From JBOGGN01 sp050744165 (lineage in GTDB: Bacteria; Actinomycetota; Acidimicrobiia; Acidimicrobiales; Palsa-688), in the NCBI GenBank assembly GCA_050744165.1, contig JBOGGN010000122.1:1-40905 (forward strand): DNA of 40,905 nucleotides, written 5' to 3'. How positions within the stretch are numbered: position 1 is the first letter of the stretch; each line of letters starts with the position of its first letter. The position numbers and the translations under genes were made by a program. Shown piece after piece: positions 1 through 7,152 of the stretch. The notes below the pieces were generated by a model. That model ran no database searches. It saw only the letters and a list, made by a program, of their open reading frames with translations, and was not told where the DNA came from.

Positions 1-1150
1 GGTGCTGGCCGAACAGCACCACCTCGGGGTGTCGGCGCTGTTGGCGGGCTTCGAGGTCGATGACGAGACCCGACTCGGGGGTCGCCGGCCCTTGTCGGTC
101 GGGCTCCTGACCCACCGCACCGGCGCCGCCGAGCGCACCCGGCTGCAGTCGGGCCTGGCGGGCGAAGGAGTGGACATCGTGATCGGGACCCATGCGCTCT
201 TGACCGAGGCGGTGGCGTTCCGGGCGCTCGGCATGGTCGTCATTGACGAGCAGCACCGCTTCGGCGTCGAGCAGCGCGATGCCTTGCGCCAGAAGGGGCC
301 CGGCGACGTGGTGCCCGACGTGCTGGTGATGACCGCCACGCCGATCCCCCGCACCGCGGCCATGACTGTCTATGGGGACCTCGACACGACGGTGCTCGAC
401 GAGCTGCCGCCCGGCCGGACCCCGATTGAGACCAGCTGGGCCCGGGGGGATCTGGAGGAGGCGGCCGCCTGGGAGCAGGTGCGCCACCAGGTGGAGGCGG
501 GTCACCAGGCCTACGTGGTGTGCCCGCTGGTCGACGAGTCTGAGAAGGTTCAGGCCCGCTCGGCCAGCGAGGAGTTTGAGCGATTGGGCCGCGAGCAGCT
601 GGCAGGGTTGCGCCTTGGCCTCCTGCACGGCCAGGTCGGGGCCCAGGAGAAGGAAGCGGTGATGGCATTGTTCCGGGCGCGGGAGCTCGATGTCCTGGTC
701 GCCACCACCGTGATCGAGGTCGGCGTCGACGTCCCCAATGCGACGGTGATGGTGATCGAGGACGCCGACCGCTTCGGCATGGCCCAGCTGCACCAGCTTC
801 GGGGGCGGGTGGGGCGGAGCCAGGACCCGTCATGGTGTTTCCTGCTCGCTGCCGGCAACACGCCCGAGTCGGAGGAGCGGCTCAAGGCGGTGGCGGCCAG
901 CACCGACGGGTTCTACCTGGCCGAAGTCGACCTGGAACTTCGGGGCGAGGGCACGATCCTCGGGACCCGGCAAAAGGGGGTGACGGACCTCAAGCTGGCT
1001 TCCCTCCGGCGGGACAAGGACCTGGTGCAGCAGGCCCGGGAGGTGGCCTTCGCCATCGTCGACGAGGGTGTTGGCAGCTACCCCGACCTCGAGGAGGAGA
1101 TCCAGGCGCTCGTCGACGAGGACGACCGCGACTACTTGTTCAAAAGCTGA
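1..1150 (+). CDS. recG: ATP-dependent DNA helicase RecG, C-terminal part (5' end outside window)
   Basis: Superfamily 2 helicase that remodels stalled forks and branched DNA. The reading frame is open at the window edge. The first visible residues (VLAEQHH) follow where the family's motif Ia (APTE) would stand, so roughly the N-terminal half, including the wedge domain and Walker A, is missing from view. Seen in order: DEQHRFGV (motif II, residues 81-88 of the visible part), TATPIPRT (motif III), VCPLVDESEK, GLLHGQ (motif IV), and ATTVIEVGVDVPNA with the long QLHQLRGRVGR motif VI. The tail ends YLFKS. The arrangement is RecG rather than Mfd or PriA because of the DEQHRFG and GRVGR context and the C-terminal LRGEG-GTRQ segment. 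It is followed after 97 nt by a small membrane-protein gene and rsmD. Confidence 0.95.
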   Translation, partial: VLAEQHHLGVSALLAGFEVDDETRLGGRRPLSVGLLTHRTGAAERTRLQSGLAGEGVDIVIGTHALLTEAVAFRALGMVVIDEQHRFGVEQRDALRQKGPGDVVPDVLVMTATPIPRTAAMTVYGDLDTTVLDELPPGRTPIETSWARGDLEEAAAWEQVRHQVEAGHQAYVVCPLVDESEKVQARSASEEFERLGREQLAGLRLGLLHGQVGAQEKEAVMALFRARELDVLVATTVIEVGVDVPNATVMVIEDADRFGMAQLHQLRGRVGRSQDPSWCFLLAAGNTPESEERLKAVAASTDGFYLAEVDLELRGEGTILGTRQKGVTDLKLASLRRDKDLVQQAREVAFAIVDEGVGSYPDLEEEIQALVDEDDRDYLFKS

Positions 1151-1232
1151 GGGCATCTCGCGTCCTTCGATAACGCCCTTTTGGTCGTCCTCTAAGGGGA
1201 GCCGCCCGGCGGCGGGCCGCAGGCGGAGCACT

Positions 1233-1238
1233 TACCCT
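1233..1238 (+). promoter_or_regulatory. -10-like TACCCT box before the small membrane ORF
   Basis: TACCCT lies 9 nt before the ATG at 1248. The same TAnnnT-plus-short-spacer arrangement precedes smc, ftsY, ffh, proS, echA and xer in this window, so a near-leaderless transcript is inferred. No good -35 element was found. Confidence 0.45.
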
Positions 1239-1247
1239 TGACTTCCG

Positions 1248-1487
1248 ATGCCTCGCGACGACGCCGCCTACGCATCCAACTGGCGAGCCGTGCTGGCGGT
1301 GGACGCCGCCGTCGGGGTGCTGGCGTCGCTGGCCGGCGTCGCCGTGGCGCTCTTGGTCAGCTGGGCGATCGGAGTGGCGTTGGTGGTGCTGGGCGCCAGC
1401 TACGACGCCCTGGTGGCGGTGCGGGCCCGGCGCTGGTCCCGGCTGCGGCGGGCGGGACGAGTCGACGACACGGCCGGCCCGGAGTAG
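1248..1487 (+). CDS. Small two-helix membrane protein of unknown function
   Basis: A 79-residue product that I do not assign to a named family. Residues about 12-32 (VLAVDAAVGVLASLAGVAVA) and 33-50 (LLVSWAIGVALVVLGASY) form two closely spaced hydrophobic helices. They are followed by a basic, Arg-rich cytoplasmic-type tail (VRARRWSRLRRAGR). The start ATG is preceded by a TACCCT -10-like box, which supports expression. It sits between recG and rsmD and ends 41 nt before the rsmD GTG. An overlapping longer frame beginning at 1238 is the upstream open stretch of rsmD and does not compete convincingly. It could be a membrane-anchored accessory of its neighbours, but nothing in the sequence shows this. 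Confidence 0.6.
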   Translation: MPRDDAAYASNWRAVLAVDAAVGVLASLAGVAVALLVSWAIGVALVVLGASYDALVAVRARRWSRLRRAGRVDDTAGPE

Positions 1488-1516
1488 CCGGCTGTCGAGG
1501 CCGGTCCCGCCCCGCG

Positions 1517-1522
1517 CACAAT
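1517..1522 (+). promoter_or_regulatory. -10-like CACAAT box, leaderless start of rsmD
   Basis: CACAAT ends exactly 6 nt before the GTG at 1529. It keeps the A at position 2 and T at position 6 of a -10 element, and the spacing matches the leaderless promoters of xer and echA. It supports the 1529 start over longer upstream options. Confidence 0.4.
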
Positions 1523-1528
1523 GGACTG

Positions 1529-2140
1529 GTGCGAGTCGTCGGTGGCGAAGCCCGTGGCCGACTGTTTCGGGCGCCACCCGGCCGGGCCACCCGGCCGACG
1601 AGCGACCAGGTCCGCGAGGCCATGTTCGCCATCCTCGGCAGTCTCCCAACCGGCCGCCGCCTGTCGCTCGATGGCGCCACGGTCGCCGATCTCTTCGCAG
1701 GCAGCGGTGCCCTCGGCATTGAAGCCCTCTCACGAGGTGCCGCTGCCGTGACCTTCGTCGACGACGCCCCCCTCGCGGTGCGCACCATCGCCACCAACCT
1801 GGCGTCCCTCGGCCTGTCCGGTCCCCGGGCCGAGGTGGTGCGGACCGACGCCCTGCGCTGGCTGGAAACTGCCCCCCCGACCGACCTCGTCCTCGCCGAC
1901 CCCCCCTACAGCTTCGACCAGTGGGCGCCGCTCGCTTCCCGACTGGCTCCCGTGGCGGGCCTGGTCCTCTTGGAGACGGGCGGTCCCCTCGACCTGGGCC
2001 CCGGCTGGGAAGTCGTCCGGGAGAAGCACTACGGCGGTACCGTTGTCCTGGTCGCCCAGCCGGTCCGCCCGCCCGGTCAAGCTCCGCGACCAGACCTTCA
2101 GGGACAAGACCTTCGAAGAAACGAGAAAGGTGACACGTGA
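1529..2140 (+). CDS. rsmD: 16S rRNA (guanine(966)-N2)-methyltransferase RsmD
   Basis: SAM-dependent methyltransferase that modifies G966 of 16S rRNA during 30S assembly. The 203-aa product begins VRVVGGEARGR, the family's typical start. It continues RPTSDQVREAMF, the SAM-binding VADLFAGSGALGIEALSRG (about residues 50-68), and the catalytic LADPPYSFD (family DPPY motif). The frame stays open upstream to 1238, but the conserved RVxxGxxRGR start and the -10-like box 6 nt before 1529 favour the GTG at 1529. The stop overlaps the coaD start by 4 nt (GTGA), so the two are translationally coupled. The rsmD-coaD pair is widespread in bacteria. Confidence 0.93.
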   Translation: MRVVGGEARGRLFRAPPGRATRPTSDQVREAMFAILGSLPTGRRLSLDGATVADLFAGSGALGIEALSRGAAAVTFVDDAPLAVRTIATNLASLGLSGPRAEVVRTDALRWLETAPPTDLVLADPPYSFDQWAPLASRLAPVAGLVLLETGGPLDLGPGWEVVREKHYGGTVVLVAQPVRPPGQAPRPDLQGQDLRRNEKGDT

Positions 2141-2619
2141 GGACCGCCCTGTTCCCGGGGACGTTCGACCCGTTCCACAACGGGCATCTCGAGATCGTGG
2201 AAACGGCATCGCGCCTTTTCGACCATCTCGTCGTGGCGCCCATGCGCAACCCCGGGAAGACGACGCCGCTGTTCAACTCCGAGGAGCGCGCCGACATGAT
2301 CGGCGAGTCGGTGGCCCACTTGTCCAATGTGTCCCTCCACCCTTTTTCCAGCCTCGTCGTCGACTTGGCCCGGGAGCTCGGCGTCGACATCATCGTCAAG
2401 GGCCTGCGGGTCGCCTCAGATGCCGAATCGGAGCTCCAGCAGGCCCAGATGAACAAGGCCACCTCCGGCGTGGAAACCCTCTTCATCCCGGCGTCGTCGG
2501 AATACGCCTTCGTGTCGTCGCGCTACGTCCGGGAATTCGCCCACTTTGGCGGAGCCGACCGCGTCGGGCCCATGGTGCCCCCGCCGGTCTTCGCCCGGTT
2601 GAAGGAGAAGTTCGCATGA
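2137..2619 (+). CDS. coaD: Phosphopantetheine adenylyltransferase (PPAT)
   Basis: Transfers AMP from ATP to 4'-phosphopantetheine, making dephospho-CoA in the penultimate step of CoA synthesis. The 160-aa length is normal for the family. The nucleotidyltransferase motif GTFDPFHNGH lies at residues 8-17 (HxGH-type), KGLRVASDAESELQQAQMN holds the substrate-binding region, and SSRYVREFAHFGG matches the C-terminal ISSSxVRE-type motif. The start is GTG at 2137, overlapping the rsmD stop. A purine-rich GAGAAAGG Shine-Dalgarno lies at about 2123-2130. Its TGA stop overlaps an ATG that opens an 11-codon mini-ORF reaching exactly to the next gene. Confidence 0.96.
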   Translation: MRTALFPGTFDPFHNGHLEIVETASRLFDHLVVAPMRNPGKTTPLFNSEERADMIGESVAHLSNVSLHPFSSLVVDLARELGVDIIVKGLRVASDAESELQQAQMNKATSGVETLFIPASSEYAFVSSRYVREFAHFGGADRVGPMVPPPVFARLKEKFA

Positions 2620-2651
2620 GCCACCGGGGTCCGACGCCCCTGCTTCGATGA
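2616..2651 (+). other. 11-codon bridging mini-ORF between coaD and the SepIVA-like gene
   Basis: ATG at 2616 overlaps the coaD stop (ATGA). The frame encodes MSHRGPTPLLR and stops with the TGA at 2649-2651, which overlaps the next gene's ATG at 2648 (ATGA). There is no clear Shine-Dalgarno before 2648. It is inferred to be a reinitiation relay; the peptide itself is probably not the point. Confidence 0.3.
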
Positions 2652-3205
2652 TGGCCGACGGCCGCCCCGAAGCCACCGCCGAAGTCCTGCTGCGGCGGGT
2701 CATCGACATCATCAGCAACACCGCACGCTTCCCCCTGTCGTCTTCGGCCAAGCTGGACAACAAGGACGAGGTTCTCGAACTCCTCGAGGAGGCCATGGAA
2801 CGCCTCCCCGAGGAGCTGCGCCAGGCCCGGTGGCTCCTGAAGGAACGCCAGGACTTCCTGGACAAGATGCAGCGCGAGGGGGAGGACATTCTCGAGGCGG
2901 CCCGCGTCCGCGCCGAGCGCATGGTGCAGCGCACCGAGATCGTGCGAGAGGCCCAGCACACCGCCCGCCGCACCGTCGAGGACGCCCGAGAGGAGGCCCG
3001 GCGGCTGCGCCACGAGGCCGAGGACTACTGCGACCAGAAGCTGGCGGCGTTCGAGATCGTGCTCGAACGGACCCTGAAGACCGTCCACGGGGGCCGCGAG
3101 CGGCTGCAGGTCACGCCGATGCCCCCCGACGAGTCGGGCATCGCGGGCGCCCTGGATGACACCCTGGCCGCCGAGGACACCTTCTTCGATCAGGACCGCT
3201 TCTGA
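2648..3205 (+). CDS. SepIVA-like coiled-coil division protein (DivIVA/AtpF-like)
   Basis: A 185-aa soluble protein. Residues about 10-50 hold a conserved head (VLLRRVIDIISNTARFPLSS ending near SAKLDNKDEVLELLEE). A long charged coiled coil follows (about 45-150), rich in E/R/A heptads (KERQDFLDKMQREGEDILEA, ERMVQRTEIVREAQHTARR, EAEDYCDQKLAAFEIVLERT). The tail is acidic. This head-plus-coil and its position next to the DUF177-rnc-mutM-smc run match the actinobacterial family of mycobacterial Rv2927c/SepIVA, an essential septation factor. The role in polar or septal envelope synthesis is taken from that family. ATG codons at 2648 and 2651 are both possible starts; the first overlaps a mini-ORF stop. 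The gene symbol is left empty because orthology rests on pattern and synteny only. Confidence 0.8.
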   Translation: MMADGRPEATAEVLLRRVIDIISNTARFPLSSSAKLDNKDEVLELLEEAMERLPEELRQARWLLKERQDFLDKMQREGEDILEAARVRAERMVQRTEIVREAQHTARRTVEDAREEARRLRHEAEDYCDQKLAAFEIVLERTLKTVHGGRERLQVTPMPPDESGIAGALDDTLAAEDTFFDQDRF

Positions 3206-3208
3206 GCA

Positions 3209-3763
3209 GTGAGCACGCCGCCCTTCATCGTCAACCTGGCAGCCCTGCGAGTCACCCCGGGGACCCGCCACCATCTGGTCCGTTCCGGGCCCCTGAGCGG
3301 CCTGGCGATCACGAGCAGCGCGGTGCCGGCCGGCGCTCCAGTCACGGTGGACGCCGACTTGGAGATCGTCGATGGCGGGGTGGTGGTCACCGGTACCGTG
3401 TCCGGGCCCTGGGTGGGGGAGTGCCGGCGCTGCTTGCGCCCGGTCAGCGGGCAACTGGCGGCAACGGTCCGTGAGGTCTACGAGCGGGCGCCCCGCAGCC
3501 ACGGCGACGAGCACGGCGACGAGATCGACACCTACCCGCTCACGGGAGATGTCGTTGACCTGGCCCCGCTGGCTCGCGACGCGGTGTTCCTGGAACTGCC
3601 CCTGGCGCCGCTGTGCCGGGACGACTGCGCCGGGTTGTGCCCGACCTGCGGCGCCGACCTGGCCGAGGGGCCCTGCGGGTGCGCCCCTACCACCGGGCAT
3701 GCGGGATGGTCGGCGCTCGACCGTCTGCGCTCGCCAGACGCCATGGGCGCCGATTCGACATAG
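3209..3763 (+). CDS. DUF177 / YceD family protein (large-subunit rRNA accumulation)
   Basis: A 184-aa member of the DUF177 family, which in bacteria and plants is tied to 23S rRNA accumulation and sits directly upstream of rpmF. A beta-rich N-terminal half leads to CRRCLRPV (about residues 72-79). A second cysteine cluster is CRDDCAGLCPTCG (about 134-146), followed by CGC; together these form the family's putative metal-binding knuckles. The GTG start at 3209 is 3 nt after the preceding stop, so translation is coupled. The rpmF partner 75 nt downstream supports a ribosome-assembly role. The exact biochemistry of the family is unsettled. Confidence 0.85.
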   Translation: MSTPPFIVNLAALRVTPGTRHHLVRSGPLSGLAITSSAVPAGAPVTVDADLEIVDGGVVVTGTVSGPWVGECRRCLRPVSGQLAATVREVYERAPRSHGDEHGDEIDTYPLTGDVVDLAPLARDAVFLELPLAPLCRDDCAGLCPTCGADLAEGPCGCAPTTGHAGWSALDRLRSPDAMGADST

Positions 3764-3820
3764 ACTCTCGACTTCGACGTTCGGCGCGGCGTCATCGGCG
3801 CGCTCACCTCCGCGAGAGTC
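3761..3820 (+). promoter_or_regulatory. rpmF leader: TAGACT -10-like box and long-range 8-bp inverted repeat
   Basis: TAGACT (3761-3766) could be a -10 element. GACTCTCG (3763-3770) pairs perfectly with CGAGAGTC (3813-3820), enclosing 42 nt and ending right before the Shine-Dalgarno (AGGAAG, from 3821). A transcript from the upstream operon would contain both arms; one from TAGACT would lose the first arm. A ribosomal-protein control role is speculative. Confidence 0.3.
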
Positions 3821-3837
3821 AGGAAGCAGTCGCCGCC

Positions 3838-4017
3838 ATGGCCGTCCCCAAGAAGAAGACTTCAAAGGCCAAGAGCCGCAGCCACCGTGCCGGCGCCTGG
3901 CGGCTGTCGGTCCCGCCCCGCAGCGTCTGCCCGCAGTGCCGCCAGACCAAGCTGCCCCACGTGGTGTGCCCCAACTGCGGCTGGTACGGGGGGCGCCAGG
4001 CCATCGACGTCTCGTAA
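3838..4017 (+). CDS. rpmF: 50S ribosomal protein L32 (zinc-ribbon form)
   Basis: Structural protein of the large subunit, 59 aa, the normal length. It begins MAVPKKKTSKAKSRSHRAGA, the hallmark basic L32 start. It contains CPQC (residues 31-34) and CPNC (44-47), the four cysteines of the zinc-binding (C+) form. The ATG at 3838 follows an AGGAAGCAG ribosome site. The longer frame opening at 3613 is only the open stretch inside DUF177. A C+ L32 means that a zinc-independent paralogue, if present, lies elsewhere. Confidence 0.96.
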   Translation: MAVPKKKTSKAKSRSHRAGAWRLSVPPRSVCPQCRQTKLPHVVCPNCGWYGGRQAIDVS

Positions 4018-4023
4018 CCCTGG

Positions 4024-5058
4024 GTGAGCGCCAGCCCGATCGCCAACGACGTTCCGGCCTACTCCGCGCAGCCCATGCTGCCGGTGGCACTCGACGCCAT
4101 GGGCGGCGACCGAGCCCCCAACGAGATCATCGAGGGCGCCCGCCAGGCGGCGGCGCTGGGGATCCCGGTGGTGCTGGTCGGCGACCCCAGCCAGCTCGGG
4201 GACACGGCCGACCTGCCCGTCGAGGTGGCCCGAGAGGTCATCTCCATGCACGACAACCCCGTTCGGGGGGTGCGCCAGAAGAAGGACTCCTCCCTCGTCA
4301 GGGCGGCGGAGCTGGTCCGTGACGGGCGGGCCTCGGCAATGGTCAGTGCCGGCAACACCGGGGCCACCATTGCCAGCGCCCTGTTCCGCATGGGGCGGCT
4401 GCCGGGTGTGGCCCGGCCCGCCATCGCGACGCCGATCCCGAGGCCCGACGGCGGCTACACCGTCCTCATCGACGGCGGTGCCAACGTCGAGTGCCAGCCG
4501 GCCTGGCTGGTGCAGTTCGCCCAGATGGGTTCGGCATTCGCCCGGCTGCGCTTCGGCGTCGCCGACCCCCGGGTGGGCCTGTTGTCGATCGGCGAGGAGA
4601 ACACCAAGGGCAACCCGCTGGTCAAGGAGACCCACGCCCTCCTGGCGGCGGGCGCCGCCGGGCCCGCGGTGAAGTTCCTCGGCAACGTCGAGGGCCGCGA
4701 CATCATGTCCAACGCCGTTGACGTGGTCGTCACCGACGGCTTCACCGGCAACGTGGCCCTGAAGGCTCTCGAAGGCGGCCTCAAGCTCGTCATCGCCCGC
4801 ATCCTCGAGGTCATGATGTCGACCGAGGAGACCCGGGCCGCGGCCCAGGTGCTGCTTCCCGCCCTGGCCCCGATGGCCGACCAGTTCGATGCCGACACCT
4901 ACGGCGGCGCCATGCTCCTCGGTGTCGACGGGGTCTGCATCATCAGCCACGGGTCCTCCGGCGCCCGGGCCATCGTCAACGCCTTGAAGGTCGCCCGTGA
5001 CTCGGTGGTGGGCGGGCTGGTGGCCGAGGTGAAGGCGGCGGTGGCCGGAGGGCGCTAA
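4024..5058 (+). CDS. plsX: Phosphate acyltransferase PlsX
   Basis: Converts acyl-ACP to acyl-phosphate for phosphatidic acid synthesis (PlsX/PlsY route); peripheral membrane enzyme. The product is 344 aa. LPVALDAMGGDRAPNEIIEG (about residues 19-38) is the family's N-terminal signature after an extra leader of some 18 residues. Others are SAGNTGA (about 107-113), IDGGANVECQP, LLSIGEEN-KGN, GNVEGRDI, and DGFTGNVALKALEG near the C-terminus. The GTG start at 4024 lies 6 nt after rpmF; a start nearer LPVALDAMGG cannot be excluded. The rpmF-plsX-acp order is classical. Confidence 0.95.
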   Translation: MSASPIANDVPAYSAQPMLPVALDAMGGDRAPNEIIEGARQAAALGIPVVLVGDPSQLGDTADLPVEVAREVISMHDNPVRGVRQKKDSSLVRAAELVRDGRASAMVSAGNTGATIASALFRMGRLPGVARPAIATPIPRPDGGYTVLIDGGANVECQPAWLVQFAQMGSAFARLRFGVADPRVGLLSIGEENTKGNPLVKETHALLAAGAAGPAVKFLGNVEGRDIMSNAVDVVVTDGFTGNVALKALEGGLKLVIARILEVMMSTEETRAAAQVLLPALAPMADQFDADTYGGAMLLGVDGVCIISHGSSGARAIVNALKVARDSVVGGLVAEVKAAVAGGR

Positions 5059-5076
5059 GCCTGCGGTAGGGCGGTC

Positions 5077-5394
5077 ATGAGCGGTACATTTTTCCCCGTG
5101 CCAGCCGAAACCCACGTCGAAGCGGCGTCCCCGGACCGTCGCGAGGTCTTCGAACTGATCCGGGACCGACTGGCCGACATCCTCGAGATGGAACCGGGCA
5201 AGATCACCGAAGGGGCGTCGTTCGGCGACGACCTGGGCGCCGACTCGCTCGCCTTGATCGAGCTGGTGGAGGCCCTGGAGGAGGAGCTGGGTGAGCGGAC
5301 CGTGGGCTTTCGGATCGACGACGAGGACCTCGAGGACCTGAAGACGGTCCGCGACGCCGTCGACTACGTCGTGGCCAAGCTCGACGAAGGCTGA
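5077..5394 (+). CDS. acpP: Acyl carrier protein
   Basis: Carries growing acyl chains on 4'-phosphopantetheine and supplies PlsX and the FAS-II enzymes. The product is 105 aa from the ATG at 5077. GADSLALIELVEALEEE contains the attachment serine (Ser57). The four-helix acidic ACP fold is plausible throughout, and the tail (DDEDLEDLKTVRDAVDYVVA) is typical. An alternative GTG at 5098 gives 98 aa and has a TACATT -10-like box (5085-5090) 7 nt upstream, fitting the leaderless pattern seen elsewhere here, so the shorter start may be the real one. It sits between plsX and rnc, as in many bacteria. Confidence 0.93.
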   Translation: MSGTFFPVPAETHVEAASPDRREVFELIRDRLADILEMEPGKITEGASFGDDLGADSLALIELVEALEEELGERTVGFRIDDEDLEDLKTVRDAVDYVVAKLDEG

Positions 5395-5416
5395 GCCGGC
5401 AGGAGAGGAGTCGCTC

Positions 5417-6148
5417 CTGAACGTCGACCCCGACGGCGCCACCGCGCGCCAGGCGCTGGCGCTCCGGCTGAAGTGGAACGTGGCCGACAGCGCGCTGCTG
5501 CTTCGGGCCCTGTCGCACCGCTCCTGGTGCGCGGAGACGCCCGGGGCGCGCTCCAACGAACGCCTGGAGTTCCTCGGGGACTCCGTGCTCGGCCTGGTGG
5601 TGACCGATCACCTGTTCCGCACCTACCGCACCCTGCCCGAAGGGGAGCTCGCCAAGGTGCGGGCGTCTGTGGTCAACGCCTCGGTCCTGGCGGAGCTGGC
5701 CGCCGAGCTGGCGGTGGGCGACGCCCTGCTCCTGGGCAAGGGCGAGGGCGCTTCGGGCGGGCGGGAGAAGCCGTCCATCCTGGCCGACGCCATGGAGGCC
5801 CTGATCGGGGCGGTGTACCTTGACCTGGGCTTGGACGCCGCGTCCGAGCTAGTCATGCGGCTGTTGCTCGACCGCATGACCGAGGCCGCGGCCGGCCCCG
5901 GTGGCCAGGACTACAAGACTCGGCTCCAAGAGTTGTGCGCCCGCCAGCTCGACCAGCTGCCGCGCTACCAGGTCGTCGACGAAGGCCCCGACCATGCGAA
6001 GGTCTTCGACGCCAAAGTGTGGGTCCAAGGCGACGTGCGCGGCCACGGCCGGGGGCGCTCCAAGAAGCAGGCCGAGCAGGCCGCGGCCCGGGTTGCGTGG
6101 GAGTCCCTTACGGTGGAGCTGGCTGCCGCCGCGGGCCCTACGACCTGA
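5417..6148 (+). CDS. rnc: Ribonuclease III (probable CTG start)
   Basis: Double-strand-specific RNase for rRNA and mRNA processing. The first canonical start, GTG at 5480, gives MADSALLLRALSHRSW and cuts away the N-terminal helix of the family. The frame is open upstream, and a strong AGGAGAGGAG ribosome site (5401-5410) is placed 6 nt before CTG at 5417, giving LNVDPDGATARQALALRLKW before ADSALL, which restores a normal N-terminus (243 aa). No ATG, GTG or TTG exists in frame between the acpP stop and 5480. The catalytic signature NERLEFLGDSVLGL holds the acidic site, with a second acidic site at DAMEALIGAVYLD. A dsRNA-binding domain (DYKTRLQELC to KKQAEQAAARVAWE) ends the protein. Confidence 0.9.
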   Translation: MNVDPDGATARQALALRLKWNVADSALLLRALSHRSWCAETPGARSNERLEFLGDSVLGLVVTDHLFRTYRTLPEGELAKVRASVVNASVLAELAAELAVGDALLLGKGEGASGGREKPSILADAMEALIGAVYLDLGLDAASELVMRLLLDRMTEAAAGPGGQDYKTRLQELCARQLDQLPRYQVVDEGPDHAKVFDAKVWVQGDVRGHGRGRSKKQAEQAAARVAWESLTVELAAAAGPTT

Positions 6149-6154
6149 GCAGCA

Positions 6155-6979
6155 GTGCCTGAGCTGCCCGAAGTCGAGACGATCCGCCGCGACCTGGCCC
6201 GGGAGCTGCCGGGCCGGCGGATCGTGGCCGTGGCGGCGACGGGTGCTCGCTCCATCCGCCGCCACCCCGACCCGGCGCCGTTCCGGGCGGCGGTGGAGGG
6301 GATGACCGTCGATGCCGTCCGGAGGTGGGGAAAATTCCTCCTCGTCGACCTCTCCCGTCCCTCGACGGCGTCGGTCGTCGTTCACCTGGGAATGAGCGGT
6401 CAGCTGCTCCTGTCCTCCACCGCCGACCGCCACCCGCTCCACACCCATGTGGTGCTCGGCCTCGACGATGGCCGGGACCTGCGCTTCGTCGACCCGAGGA
6501 CCTTCGGCGAGGTCTTCGTGGGGTCCGACGCGTCGCTGTCCCACCTCGGCGTCGACGCCGTCGACGGTCTTCGGAGCGGCGACCAGCTGGCGGCCATGCT
6601 CTGCCGACGCAATGCCCGGCTGAAGCCGTTGCTCATGGACCAGGGATTCGTGGCGGGCATCGGCAACATCTACTCCGACGAGATCCTCCACGCCGCCCGG
6701 CTGCGCTACGACCGGACGTCGGGGACCCTGACCCCGGCCGAGGTCCGGCGCCTGTTTCGGGCCGTGACCAACGTGCTGGGCTCGGCCATCGAACAGCGGG
6801 GGTCGTCGCTGACCGACGAGCAGTACCGGGACGTCTTCGGTGCCGTCGGCAGTTACCAGCTGGCCCACCGGGTCTACGGCCGCCAAGGGGCCGCTTGCTT
6901 CCGCTGCCCCCGGAGCACCATCGTCCGGGTCAAGACGGGCGGCCGCTCCACCTTCTTCTGCCCCCGCTGCCAGCGATGA
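6155..6979 (+). CDS. mutM: Formamidopyrimidine-DNA glycosylase (Fpg/MutM)
   Basis: Bifunctional base-excision enzyme that removes 8-oxoguanine and nicks the AP site. The product is 274 aa. The N-terminus PELPEVETIRRDL supplies the catalytic Pro2 and Glu3 after Met removal. WGKFLLVDL carries the conserved lysine, VHLGMSGQL the DNA-binding loop, and QGFVAGIGNIYSDEILH the helix-two-turn-helix. The C-terminal zinc finger is CFRCPRSTIVRVKTGGRS followed by CPRC. The GTG start at 6155 is fixed by the need for Pro2. It follows rnc by 6 nt. The last codons lie inside a 47-bp tandem duplication that continues past the stop. Confidence 0.96.
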   Translation: MPELPEVETIRRDLARELPGRRIVAVAATGARSIRRHPDPAPFRAAVEGMTVDAVRRWGKFLLVDLSRPSTASVVVHLGMSGQLLLSSTADRHPLHTHVVLGLDDGRDLRFVDPRTFGEVFVGSDASLSHLGVDAVDGLRSGDQLAAMLCRRNARLKPLLMDQGFVAGIGNIYSDEILHAARLRYDRTSGTLTPAEVRRLFRAVTNVLGSAIEQRGSSLTDEQYRDVFGAVGSYQLAHRVYGRQGAACFRCPRSTIVRVKTGGRSTFFCPRCQR

Positions 6980-7060
6980 TCGGCGTTGGCGGCGTCACCC
7001 TTCGCCACCCCCGCTGCCAGCGGTGATCGGAGTACGCCGGGGCAACCTTCGCCACCCCCG
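6961..7060 (+). repeat. 47-bp direct tandem repeat covering the 3' end of mutM
   Basis: Copy 1 is 6961-7007 and copy 2 is 7008-7054, both beginning CCCCCGCTGCCAGCG and ending CTTCGCCA; a third partial copy starts at 7055 (CCCCCG). The middle 20 or so bases have diverged. Copy 1 contains the last mutM codons (CPRCQR) and stop, so copy 2 is a duplicated gene end. The rest of the gap up to smc holds only the smc promoter. Confidence 0.85.
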
Positions 7061-7137
7061 GAGCGGCGCTGGCGGGGCACCACCGAGGCATTTTTCCCAC
7101 CTCCTCGGGCATCGCAGGGCGGGACAGAAGACGGCGC

Positions 7138-7143
7138 TAGCTT
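7138..7143 (+). promoter_or_regulatory. -10-like TAGCTT box of smc
   Basis: TAGCTT ends 9 nt before the smc GTG (7153) in the only sizeable gap (173 nt) of the first 10 kb. The implied leader is only about 2-4 nt. Confidence 0.45.
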
Positions 7144-7152
7144 GGCCTCACC

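Noticed and set aside
1238..1528. Longer N-terminus for RsmD (frame open from 1238)
   Set aside because: The added 97 residues are Arg/Gly-rich out-of-frame translation of the small membrane ORF; the conserved RsmD start lies at 1529 with a -10 box 6 nt upstream.
1140..2486. Long minus-strand frame opposite rsmD/coaD
   Set aside because: Arg/Pro/Gly-rich composition typical of antisense shadow frames in high-GC DNA; the plus-strand genes are certain.
3862..5556. 564-codon minus-strand frame opposite plsX-acpP
   Set aside because: His/Gly/Asp-rich shadow of well-identified genes; no domain.
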